A DNA stretch of 64,000 nt, taken from contig CM038469.1 in NCBI GenBank assembly GCA_021464415.1, positions 3,140,501 to 3,204,500 of the forward strand. Reading direction: 5' to 3'. A model generated the notes under the pieces. That model was not told the origin of the DNA, searched no databases, and saw nothing but the letters and a program-made list of their open reading frames with translations. The stretch is from Lonicera japonica (taxonomy: Eukaryota > Streptophyta > Magnoliopsida > Dipsacales > Caprifoliaceae). Made by a program: the position numbers and the translations under genes. Positions 24,136 to 34,929 of this stretch are shown one piece after another (the stretch's first letter is position 1; each line of letters begins with the position of its first letter).

Positions 24136-26234
24136 ATGGAGTCTAGTTTTAGCCAATCCTATACGAATGTTAATGCCTCAGATATTGCCTCTTTGCCTTC
24201 TCAATACTCTGAACCTCCTCAACCTCCATCTTAAAACACACCCACACCACAATCTGTAGTAGATGATAATGATGAGGGGGAAATGTAGAAAATATAATAA
24301 GGAAGGAAAAAAAAGGAAAATCAATTATTTGGAAACATTGTAAGAAAGTTGAAAGAGTGGTAAACAGGGTGGTAAAATATATTGCGTTTTGTGATCATTG
24401 CCAAGAAGAGGTGCCTACATATCCTAAGATTAATGGGATGATGGGAATAAAGACGCGCCTAGCAATGAAATGTAAAACTTGTCTACTTTACAATAAATTT
24501 CCTCCTGGTCAAACAATGTTGAGTAGTGACACAATTGGTGAAAATATGGGATATCATGCTTTTAGTCAAAAAGAAGTGATTTAAAGAGTTTCTCTGTGAG
24601 CTTCAACCTAGGTACACATTACTTAATAGGAAGAAAGTGGCTGGGGGTGTGGGACTTGTTTAAAGATGAGAAGGAAAAATTATTGAATATGATTCATGGG
24701 AAGAGAGTTAGTGTCAAAATCAATACTTGGACCTCAATTCAAAACATTAGTTATATGGTGAGCACGTGCAATTTATTGGACACTGAATAGAAGTTGCATA
24801 AAAAATAATAAATTTTACCAAAATCATTAGTCATAAGGATGATGAGATAGGAAAGACTTTAGAGGTTTGCTTGACTAGGTGGGGGATTGATAAGGCATTT
24901 AGCATTACTGTCGACAATGCTTCGGCTAATGACGAAGCCGTTGAGTATATGAAAAAAGAGATTTCAGACTTGAAACACTTTATTATTTGAGGGAAAGTAC
25001 ATGCATATGAGGTGTGGATGTCATATCCTTAACCTCTTTGTGGGTGATGAAATGAATGAGCTTAATGACTCCATTTAGGCTATTAGAAATTGTGTCAAGT
25101 ACATTCATTCCACTGCAGTTAGGCTTGACAAGTTTAGGGACTTTTGTGTGTTGTTGCAGAAAAATAGGAAGATTAATGTGCCGTTGGATATGTCTATGAG
25201 GTGGAATGCCAGTTATAAATTGCTTGAAGGGGCTTTAAAATATAGGGTGATATTCACTCTAATGGCAGAGGAAAATGCACCATTTGGTAGTTACTTTAAT
25301 GATAGGGTAAGGGGTACAAATAGAGTGGGGCCTCCTAACAACATGAATTGGGATAATGCTATTGTATTTGCACATTTTCTTGGTCCTTTTTATTAAACTA
25401 CTTTAAAATTTAGTGCAACAAAGACTCCCACATCCAATTTAATTTTTATTGAAATAGTTTCCGTGCAAGTTGTGATTGAGAATAAAATGTATAATGATGG
25501 TGATCTGGTTTTGCAAATGGTGGCTTGTTCAATGAAAAGTAAGTTTGACAATTATTAAGGGAGTTGGGGGAGTTTTGAAGGAATTAACAATATTATATAA
25601 GTTGCCAATGTACTAGATCCTAGATTTAAATTCCAAATGATTAAGACTTGTTATAAATTGTTGAATGCAAGTGTTGAAAAAATTGAACATGCATGTAATC
25701 GGGTGAAGATGTATGTATATATATGACTTGTATAAGGTGTATTCAAATTCTACTAGTACTTCTATGATTGTTGTTGGTGAAAGAGGTGATGGTAGAGTTA
25801 AAATTAATCAAGCAAGGGTGAGTGGGAATTCAACACTAGATTTAATGATAAAGGAACTTGCAAAAGATAGGATGGCAGAACAATTGTTAGAGATTTTTAA
25901 TGAAGTCGACAAATACCTTGCCGATCCTTTTGAAACAATCAACACATCCAATTTTGATCTTTTGTTGTGGTGGAAAGTGAACCAATCAAAATATCCAATC
26001 CTTTCTATAATTGCCCATGATATTTTTACAATTCCAAGTTCAACGGTTGCCAGTGAAATTGATTTTAACCTTTGAGGTAGGATTGTAGATCCTTTTAGAG
26101 CTTTTTTGGCACCAAAAATGGTTGAGGCATTAGTATATACAAATGATTGGCTTATGGCAGATGACTTCAATTTCTACAAAGAGCCAACGGATGATGACCT
26201 CGAATTTTACAAGGAACTAGCTAGAAGAATTTGA
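24136..26234 (+). pseudogene. hAT transposase, BED-finger RICESLEEPER type (broken)
   Basis: Starts at an ATG at 24136 (MESSFSQSYTN). A BED zinc-finger region follows at about 24290-24550: IIWKHCKKVERV, FCDHCQEE, then AMKCKTC. The catalytic RNase-H-like core is spread over 24660-25560 in several frames, with TRWGIDKAFSITVDNASAND, HMRCGCHILNLFVGDEM, MSMRWNASYKLLEGAL and later ANVLDPRFKFQMIK. The C-terminal dimerisation domain is at 25930-26140: FDLLLWWKVNQSKYPILS, IPSSTVASEIDFNL, a stop, GRIVDPFRAFLAPKMVEAL. It ends near TGA 26232-26234. At least eight stops or frameshifts make it inactive. Overall length (about 700 codons) is normal for the family. Confidence 0.9.
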
Positions 26235-27588
26235 AGCACGTAAATGCTTTTTTACTTTATTTCTAAACATTTATGCTTCTTCTTCTTATATTTTAGACTT
26301 TAGTTGTAAATTGTAATGTATTAATTGGCAATTGCTATTTGTCTACATATCCTTTGTTTTCTTATGTAGGTCCAATACCAAGTCACTAAAGTGTAAACAC
26401 AAACTATGCCTCGACCTTGGCCATAACGTAAAAATTTAGGAAAATGAGATATTGTTTGTTTCTTCCTACTTTTGAAGTTTTGATGCTTTTATTCTTCTTT
26501 TGTGCTCAGATTTGTAACTTGTTCAAATTTCTTATTTTGTGCTCAGCTAATGCCTTCTAAGTTCCACCAATGCGCAGCCACTGCCGTGCCAACTACCCAC
26601 TGCCCCATCCTCTTCTTAATCTTTTATTTATTTATTTTGTGCTTGTGTGAGAAGAATGAAAACTTTGATTTCTTTGGGTTTGAGTTGTTTGTTTGAAGAC
26701 TTTGAATTTGTTTGGGTTATATTGTTTTGGATTTGTTTGGGTTAAATTGTTTTGATATGTTATTGACATATTGTTTGGGTTACATCAATTTGATTTGTTT
26801 GGTTGTTTGGGTTTGAAATTTCGCAGTGCACTGCCTAGTGCTGTTTGATTTTTTTGGTGATAGGTGATTTGTTTCAATTTTTCCTTGCCCAGTGATGTTT
26901 ATAACCGAATAGTACCGACCGACTTGTGGAATACCGAAATGTCGATAGAACTAACTTAAACCAATCGAAGTTGGAGAAAATTATTCCCATCAATTACTTT
27001 CAGTTCTGTGCTAGGTGATGGTGGATCGGTTTGGTTTACCGATCGATTCCACTCTAAATTTTTTAGTACCGTCCCCAATCACGATGTGCCATTTCACTTA
27101 TGCTAGCGACATGTAAGCCCACATATCTCCACGTCAGAGTATACGTAGTATGCTTACGAGATACACTTTAGCGTCGAATAAATAAGATATTATTTTAATT
27201 TAATAATTGATTGTTTGATTTTTGTTTTCATATATATATACACACATAATCATGGGTGTCATCTTTCTTGATGATATCTTTTTATTGGAAGGTATTTATA
27301 TATAGATACATTTATTTACAAAAAACTTTAACTATTGCATTTTGAGTTTCAACCATTTAAACAAAACATTTATCGCAACCTAATCAACATTTATTTAGAT
27401 TTGGTTCATAATTAACTATACAAAAACGAAAAGTGACTCTTAGGTTATAACATTTAAAAAAGAAAACGCGACTCTTATTTTTCTGTCAATAAATTTTTTA
27501 ATCTTCATATGTTAGAGCGGTAATAATATCATTTGGTTTCTATGTCATAATATGGGGAAAAACTGTAAGAAGATGTGGGCGAAATTGA

Positions 27589-28129
27589 CGGTATTTTATT
27601 CATTGTATACTTAACGTATATTTTTAAAGCATAAATTATCATTCTCTTATATTTATATATATAGGCTCAGATCAACTTTTGTACTCGTGTCCATTTCCGG
27701 TAAACATTCAGCTTGAAATTTATACTCTTTTGGGTACATCAATTTAACCTTAATTAATTAATGGTGATTGTTTTAGCAACAAATGTGATTTTTTTTCCTT
27801 TTTAAAATGCTTCTGGTGACGATATGTAGATAATGCTCAAGAAAATTCTCAATTCAAACATTATATATTGATTTGTATAATCCTAATGATGTTTAAAAAA
27901 GATTTAATTTTTGAAGTACACCAACAAGGATTTTTTTCTACAGCAACAACTTGAATAATAAAAGAATGCACATATAAGCAATTAATGAAAAAATTCTGCA
28001 AGCTATATTGTGGGTAGTAGAAATCTGACCAAGCCCAAAATGAGATTGAATATGACGAAATCAGCCCAAAAACGGTGAAATCGGTAATTAGATTGCAAAG
28101 GTGGTGAATGAACAATAATTCTACAAGTA
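27589..28129. other. Flank of WAT1 relic 2, no gene
   Basis: AT-rich non-coding DNA. The minus-strand ORF 27861-28115 has no recognisable motif. Confidence 0.5.
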
Positions 28130-28760
28130 AGAGAGACTGGATTTATAGTTGTGGGGCAGGTTCCTCTGGTGGCTTTTATACGCAGTTCGGTAGTATGTCC
28201 TTCCTTGGTGTGTGACTGTATTCTTTGCTTGGCTCTAACGGCCTTTCACTGGTATTTACAACAGTTGTGGTTATTCTCAAGGATAATGTCTATGTGTGGG
28301 AGTGAGTGTATCTCTATTAAAAGCTAAACCTTTCTCTTTGAGCTATCCCTTTCTATTTATACGTATAGAATAAGGGTTACAATGCTATTAGGTTAAGAGT
28401 AACATAACTATAAAGGGTATAACTTGCTCATCAATCTAGCACTTTTCATGTGGGAAGTGTGTTCTTATCCATAACTAACTTTGTACTTTACAGGTGTCTC
28501 ATTATCATTCGGCCATGTGCCCATTTCGGCAGCGAGTACTGAATATGTTCTTGAGCACATGTGTCTTTCTTTTATTGGTTGGTATGCCTATCTTAGCATC
28601 TTCATTATCGTCGGCCTGGCTACTATGTTCGGCTGGAATATTATGCTCGGCCAATTGTTGCGTCTGTGTTTACTTGTTGTGGCTCAACCCCTTTTTCTGG
28701 GCTGACTTTCTTAGGTTTGGGCCTGCTCTTGACTTTCTTTGTATATAATCATACATGTTT
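28130..28760. repeat. LTR-like repeat, copy 2 of 3
   Basis: Same family as 21490-22010 and 29215-29815. Shared blocks are GGTTCCTCTGG, GAGCTATCCCTTTCTATTTA, TAGAATAAGGGTTACAATGC, GGGTATAACTTGCTCATC, TTTACAGGTGTC and a terminal TTGGGCCTGC. Two overlapping plus-strand ORFs here (28481-28748) lie in the repeat and look non-coding. Borders are approximate. Confidence 0.45.
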
Positions 28761-29214
28761 CAATAAACTCACCCTACTTAAGGGATGAGTTGAAAGGTTT
28801 TTATGAAAACAAGTGGCGCGAGAAGTAAGTTCTTTCAAATAGAAGTGATAAACATAATTTAATAGGTGCATTTTAAATCACCCTTACAAAAATGACAGAA
28901 GACCGGCCAATATTTATAACACTGACAGAAGTTCTTTTGTAAATTATATAATATAAAAGCCCACCTAAACATTTAAATGATGTATTGTGAAAAGCCTAAT
29001 TGACATATTTCATTTTACACACCAACCATTTCTCTCCACCATTTTCAACTACCACTGAGAAAAACCTAATGGCACCTAAAAATAGTGTACTGTCAACACC
29101 AAAAAATGTAATCCACCAGATACACTATGCAACCACCTGAGGGTGGCGAAAATTTTTGCCGGGCCTACGGGATGAAGTTCTTCATTATCCGTTAGCAATA
29201 AAAGAGAAAGGACA

Positions 29215-29815
29215 ATCGTATTTTGGCTTTTAGGTATGTTCCCTCCATGATTTTCACGTCTAAGAACAAAAAGACAAGCTACTAGCTTTTCTCTCTCTCT
29301 CCCTCCCTCCCTCTCTCTCTCCTCTTTTTTTAGAATTTCGGATCTATTCTTCCTTTATAAGCTATCCCTTTCTATTTATATCCATAGAATTAGGGTTGCA
29401 ATGCTCCATCATGGCAACTAACAAAAAGACAACAAAAGGTAAAACATGAGTTACCTTGTAGCATTTTACACTTTACAGGTATGACAGTTCAGTAGTGTCC
29501 ATTGCTATTTGGTAACGTTATAGTATGATTTGCCAGTGTGAGTTGGTAATACTGCATGATTTGGTAGTGGTCCGGTCCGCACGATTATGTAATACACTCC
29601 CACACGTTCTTTGTACCTTTTTGTGTGTTGGTCACATGGTACATTCCTTAGTGAGGTCGGCCGAGTTCCCATCGTCCTCGACACGGTGCTGACGTCAGTG
29701 TTCAATTTATTCTCCTTAACTCTTGCATTGCTAGGCCACCGAGTTGGACTCAACGTTTGGGCCTCCAACATGCTGGGCCGGCCCAATCTACTTTGCTAAC
29801 ATTTTATGCTTCCTC
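29215..29815. repeat. LTR-like repeat, copy 3 of 3
   Basis: Same family as the two previous copies, about 0.5 kb further on. It has ATGTTCCCTCCATGATTTTC, AAGCTATCCCTTTCTATTTA, TAGAATTAGGGTTGCAATGC, TTTACAGGTATGACA and GGGCCGGCCCAATC near the end. It contains a CT-rich microsatellite (29289-29323). Non-coding; borders approximate. Confidence 0.45.
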
Positions 29816-31381
29816 ACCACCTAATCCTGAAATAATTACACTGGTCATCTGCTGTTAATTTAATTATGTAATTATCCTAAAAAAAATCATTTTAAATAGT
29901 AACTCAAAGTTCTCTATTTTTTTCCCCATTTTTTGGTGAGATTTTAGATTTTATCTATAGATCTGATCGTGTACCAATTTTGAACATGGAGATACCAATT
30001 ATGTACATGTACAATTCTATACATGTACATATCAATGAATTGGGAAGTACTTTTTGAGAGAGAAGTGTTAGAGAAAGAAAATTTCATTCAAAATCATATG
30101 GTATGTGTTTTAAATTAAGAGTTAATTTTATAATTAATTAATCATATCGTATGACTACAGCAATTGTTACTTGTAACGATTTATTAAGTTGAAAGAAAAA
30201 TATTAGGATTCAGTCCTATTCTCGAACATTTTTAGAATACAGTTATTTATTTTATTTTATTTTTTAAAACTTTCGGCTCCATTTTTTGCAATATACTTCT
30301 AGTGAGGAATCACAAGGACCGCACTTGTGATCAATATTTTACAATCACATGTACTTTACTTATGACCATTGAATCGATAAATCATAAATATTCAAGTACT
30401 GTATGGTGATCTTGCTAGAGGTAGATGTCATACTGAAGGACCACAAACTTTAAAAAAGAAGTTAGTGAAACACATCCAAAATTATTATTTTTTTAACAAG
30501 AGTCAGATCCTAAAATCTCATGTTAAAATTAATGTGTTGGTAACAATGTATGACTTTTTAAATAGAATCACAATGAATATTATTTTAGATATTGTTATAA
30601 TAAAATCTCAGTGGGCATTAATTTGGATGGTTTCTATTAATTTATTTTCACCATTTTCAAGTGAATAATGTGTATTTTCAACACTTCTAATAATTAGAAA
30701 CATGATTAAATTAGATTATTTTGCATTTTCTTTTTAAAAGAACTCTGATCTAGCAAAGGATTAGAATAGAATCTTATTAATTTTTAAAAGAACATGTTCC
30801 AACACGCCCATGTTATTTAAATTTTGAATTGTCAAATTAATGGAGTTTTTATGCATTAATTTGAAAGAACAAACTATCCAGTAGTAATATTAATATCATC
30901 TGAAAATTCAAGGACTATTTATTTTATTTTCGGGATACATTTTAAAACTATTTTGAACACATATAATAATTTACTAGTGCATGTTGGATCATCTGTTCAT
31001 TAACATCTTCATAGAAATACGAAAAAACATGCCTACCATAAAGTACCATCATGGGTGCAGTAGCACTGCACATTTTCATACACATGCACAGACTTTCATG
31101 AAACCTTCACCAATAGAATTTTATTTCTTGTAGTTCTATCTATAATATATTTTACGTATATATTATCTATGTAAAGTTTATCGTATGTTCGTTGATCAAA
31201 CTTTTAGTGATGGTTTTTCGTACTTCTATGTATAATATATGATAAATCTATCACTAAGGTCTAGTTTTCAAGTAGGCAGTTTGCTTTAGAGCTTGCCTCT
31301 ATGCATACATGGGGGATCAGCTTTTAGCTAAAAACTATTTTGTTACATTATTTACATGCAATGGAATTTAAGTACCTGCAG
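29816..31381. other. AT-rich intergenic DNA upstream of the DOX relic
   Basis: Should hold the promoter and first exon of the alpha-dioxygenase gene. I cannot recognise a first exon (about the first 30-45 residues), so it may be lost. Short AT-rich ORFs show no motif. Confidence 0.5.
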
Positions 31382-33219
31382 ATTATTCACTCAATTGATA
31401 AGGTGGGGATATGGCATTGATTACCAGTATTTATGGGCTTAATTTACCTAGCAGTTCGTCGCCAACTTCACCAGACATACAACATATTTAACGTTGGTAC
31501 AACTCCGGTGGGTGATAGATTCAATACTGTCGTTATTTGTTTGACTGCAGACGGTAAATATGACGATCCGCTCAATGAAAGTGCCGGCAGATAAAAAGGA
31601 GTAATTAAGATAACATAAGAGCATGTTACATCGTAATCAATTATATGGTGCATCAAATAAAAAGTAGCTGTAAAATTATCCTGAGCTCTAAACGCAACCG
31701 TAACATATTAATTTTACGGAAAGAAAAAAAAAGTTTCTATAACTATATCTACCATTCACAAAAAACTTCAACTTACATTACTCCAACACATAAAAAAGTA
31801 CCTTCTTGTAATCTTTTCACTAGTTTCAAGTCTTTAATGATAGTTTTCCGTTACAAATTTATTGAAATTTATCCTTTTTCCAATTTTTTTCATTAAATTA
31901 TCACAAAATGCAGGCAATGAGACCAGATCCTATGGTGGTGGCAACAAAGCTTTTGGCACGTCGAAAATTTATAGACAACGGAAAACAATTCAAAATGTTA
32001 GCAGCTTCTTGGATACAATTTATGATACATATATGACAGGATAGATCACTTAGAGGATACTCAGCAGCTAATTAAATATAATTAATTATGAAACTATATA
32101 TTGATGTATTTCTGATAATTCTTCATCTAATTAAATGATTATGAACTAGATTTGATTATGGGAGACTAGTAATTAATTCATCTTAGTAGATCGAGCTAAT
32201 TGCACCTAAAGAAGTTGCAAGTGAGTGACCCCTTAAATCTTTCAAGTTTTATAAGACAAAGGAGGTTCGAGCAGGTTTATCATATGGGATTCAAAGTGGT
32301 CACTTGAACACTCGAACACCTTGGTGGTATGCCTAGATATTTTCATCTTTATTATCATGCATCACAATTCCCTAATATTATCCGTAAATTATATGCGCGC
32401 ACATTATTCTTTTGTCTTCCTTTTGCTCATCTTTCATATGAGTGATGTTGCTAATTACCAAGGGATGGAAGCGCAATATATGGGAGTGACACGAAAGTAT
32501 CACAAAAGGCAAGAACTTTTAAGGACGGGAAGCTTAAAATATCAGAAGATGGCCTTATTCTTCATGACCAAAATGGAATTGCCATCTCCGGTGACATTCG
32601 CAACAGTTGGGTTGGCGTCTCTATATTGCAGGCCCTCTTTATTAAAGAACAAAATTCAGTTTGCGAAATCTTGAAGGTACCATTTTAATTTATTGTGTAA
32701 AAGTACAATTCAATGTTCTCCATATTATAATTGATTAAAGTTTATTATGAAGTTTTTGTTAGAATATTTGATTCTTAAAATAGTGGCCGGTTGATAATTT
32801 TTTAGAAGTAACATTCAGAATTAGACGACGAACAATTGTATCGTTATGCAACACTAGTGACATTAGCTGTAATTGCAAAGATACACACAATTGATTGGAT
32901 TGTTGAGCTTCTAAAAAATAATACATTATTTGCTGGAATGCAACGCAATTGGTAATTAATCAAACAATACCATTAATGTGTTTTTGGTTTGTTTTCAAAG
33001 ATAAAAATTAGATTGTTTAGCATATGTTTTTTTTTATATAATTTGATTATGTTAATCTAATTGATCAGGTACGGATTATTGGGGAAGAAATTTAAGGATA
33101 GATTTGGGCATATTGGAGGGGTGATTTTGGGAGGGATTGTGGGTTTAAAGGAGCCGGAGAATCATGGTGTACCATATTCGTTGACCGAGGGGTTTACCAG
33201 CGTTTATAGGATGCACTCC

Positions 33220-33568
33220 TGTAGTGACCCCACGAGTGAGGAAGGGTAAATTGGTATTTTAAAAGCAAGAGGTCATTGTAATTTGGTCCTTGTGACCGTT
33301 GGTAGTGGAGTGAATCATTTTTGTTTGTTTTGGTGAGTCGTAGGACAGCTGGAGGATAAGATCTCTTTTCTTTGTCTTTTTGTTTTGCTTTTTGTTTAGG
33401 GTTTTTCCTTCATTATATATGTAGTGGCTTGCCTGCCCTTAAAGGCTATGATGATATATAATAAAAAGTTTATTCAGTGGGCTCTGTAGTAGATCACAGA
33501 GAAAGAAAACCTACCTTTCCCGAGCCAATATTAGTAGTAATCCTAGAGTAGACCCTAGGTTCACTACA
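33220..33568 (+). repeat. 5' LTR of the Gypsy element
   Basis: 349 bp, TGTAGTGACC to GTTCACTACA. It includes a TATA-like ATTATATATG near 33411. It differs from the 3' LTR at two places: GTCGTAGG here against GTCATAGG, and TTTAGGGT against TTTAGAGT. Confidence 0.97.
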
Positions 33569-33570
33569 AT

Positions 33571-33582
33571 TGGTATCAGAGC
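33571..33582 (+). other. Primer-binding site of the Gypsy element
   Basis: TGGTATCAGAGC, complementary to the 3' end of initiator tRNA-Met, two bases after the 5' LTR. Confidence 0.95.
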
Positions 33583-33654
33583 TCTTCCTCCATATTTTCT
33601 CTTTCAACAAACTCCTTTTAGCTTAACCACACACTTCCCAAAAAATCCAAACCC

Positions 33655-34929
33655 ATGGCTGACAATACTAGACTCAAAAGTGCTGAAGAATTAGCCAAGA
33701 AAAATGATGCCAGACTCAATGAACTTGCAGAGCAATTAAGAGCTGTAGAGACACAAATCGCTGCCCAGAAAGATCAGTTTGCTTTGCATATGAACTCTCA
33801 GACGGCTTTTGAACAAAGGCTGGAAAAGAGGTTTGAGGACCTACTCAAAACCTTAAATGACAAATTGGATAGGGGAAGAGAAGCAGCACCGGCATCAAGC
33901 TCGAGGCAGGAGGAATTTGGATTAGGAAACGAAAGAACCCATAGCCAGACCATCAGAACTGAAGAGAGGAACAGTTGGGCAACCAATAGCTCTAGTAATG
34001 GTACTAAAATCCCTAAAAAAAATTTCCCTTCATTTGATGGAAACAACCCTAGGCAGTGGATTCAAAAATGTACCAAGTATTTCAACATCAACCCCATGAA
34101 TGATAAACAAAAGCTTGACATGGTTAGCATTCACTTGGAAGGACGAGCTGATATATGGTACCATGATTATCAAGAGAGCAATGCTCTTGTTACCTGGAAC
34201 AAATTTGTGGTAGATGTCTGTAATAGATTTCAAGAAGGAGGCCATGATAACATTATAGGTGAATTTAATAAACTAACTCAAACTGGTTCAGTTGAGGAGT
34301 ACCATGAAAGTTTTGAAGAACTTAAGGCTTTTATGGTGGCAAAAAATAGGACTCTAGATGAGGACTATTTCATTAAGAGTTTTGTTAGTGGGTTGAAGGA
34401 AGAAATTGCCAAGATGGTGCAAATGTTGTCCCCTACCACCCTCATTCAAGCTGTGTATATGGCAAAAATGCAAGAAGGACTGCTGGAAGTTAACCAAAGA
34501 AAACCAAAAACCCCTCAAAAACCCTTCAATTACCCTGCCTCTTACACCACTCCACCCTCAAAATCATATTCCACTCCCAAATCTACCCTATCCACCCCTA
34601 ATACCACCTCCCTCTCTAAAACGGCCACCACACCCAGCTCCAGCACCTTAAACACCAGCCAAACACCCATTAAAAGATTATCTTATGCTAAAATGAGGGC
34701 AAGAAGAGAGAAGGGATTGTGCTATAACTGTGATGAAATTTTCAAACCTGGCCATAAGTGTAGGCAACAACAGCTGTTTATGTTAGCCCTTGAAGATCAA
34801 GGAGAAGAAGAGGACGAATTTCATAAGTCTGAGATTGTTTTTGAAGGGGGGAGGGCGAAATGGAGATTTCAGTCCATGCCTTGTGTGGAAATGCAAATCC
34901 TCACACCATTCGAATTCAAGGGAAATTGA
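33655..34929 (+). CDS. Gypsy gag polyprotein
   Basis: An intact 424-codon ORF starting 87 bp after the LTR (MADNTRLKSAEELA). Residues 1-75 are helical and charged. The retrotransposon gag domain covers about 120-260 (FPSFDGNNPRQWIQ, MVSIHLEGRADIWY, FVSGLKEEIAKMVQ). A Pro/Ser/Thr-rich linker follows (about 285-340). A Cys-His knuckle, CYNCDEIFKPGHKC, is at about 356-369, in the CX2C...HXC spacing common in this group. An acidic stretch (EDQGEEEDEFH) leads into the protease region. In most relatives gag and pol form one ORF; here the frame changes near 34844-34860 at a six-G run, so gag ends separately at 34929, overlapping pol by 70 bp. Confidence 0.9.
   Translation: MADNTRLKSAEELAKKNDARLNELAEQLRAVETQIAAQKDQFALHMNSQTAFEQRLEKRFEDLLKTLNDKLDRGREAAPASSSRQEEFGLGNERTHSQTIRTEERNSWATNSSSNGTKIPKKNFPSFDGNNPRQWIQKCTKYFNINPMNDKQKLDMVSIHLEGRADIWYHDYQESNALVTWNKFVVDVCNRFQEGGHDNIIGEFNKLTQTGSVEEYHESFEELKAFMVAKNRTLDEDYFIKSFVSGLKEEIAKMVQMLSPTTLIQAVYMAKMQEGLLEVNQRKPKTPQKPFNYPASYTTPPSKSYSTPKSTLSTPNTTSLSKTATTPSSSTLNTSQTPIKRLSYAKMRARREKGLCYNCDEIFKPGHKCRQQQLFMLALEDQGEEEDEFHKSEIVFEGGRAKWRFQSMPCVEMQILTPFEFKGN

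Larger units (their letters stand above)
23013..27056 (+). mobile_element. 4-kb hAT transposon (Ac-like), degenerate
   Basis: Bounded by imperfect inverted termini: TAGGGTTGGGAAAAAT at the left, and a right end whose complement reads TAGAGTGGAATCGAT. Subterminal ATCGATCGACC and CGATCGATT motifs occur at both ends. A degraded 8-bp target duplication (ATTTTTGG/AATTTTTT) flanks it. The sequence to its right resumes the WAT1-relic DNA (AGTACCGTCCCC and CACGATGTGCC match 2130-2155), which independently fixes the right border. It encodes a broken BED-finger hAT transposase (24136-26234). Confidence 0.85.
21220..27588 (+). pseudogene. WAT1-related (UMAMIT/EamA) transporter relic, copy 2
   Basis: Paralogue of the relic at 1852-4809, same strand, about 20 kb away. 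Exon A (about 22343-22508) gives AKILKEYPA, a stop, LIVVFFYHLNYAIIS and, after a frameshift, SSAWKIKPNIGLVAIIY. Exon B (about 27246-27290) gives IIMGVIFLDDIFLLEG, the segment missing from copy 1. Exon C (27511-27588) gives RAVIISFGFYVIIWGKT, then a stop at 27586. Here the WGK motif is intact, while copy 1 has a stop at the Trp. Non-coding DNA also matches (21230-21400 with 1420-1640; 27085-27240 with 2140-2260 and 2880-2935). Exon A and exon B are separated by a MITE and a hAT element. Confidence 0.82.

Noticed and set aside
25808..26170. 120-codon minus-strand ORF
   Set aside because: Antisense to the hAT dimerisation domain, which is the real signal.
28481..28748. Two overlapping hydrophobic ORFs
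   Set aside because: They lie in a repeat with two other copies in which these frames are not conserved.
33798..34245. Minus-strand ORFs inside the Gypsy gag gene
   Set aside because: They are antisense shadows of a clearly coding plus-strand gag with domain matches.
34406..34651. Plus-strand ORF in a second frame of gag
   Set aside because: Proline-rich product of the low-complexity gag linker read out of frame.
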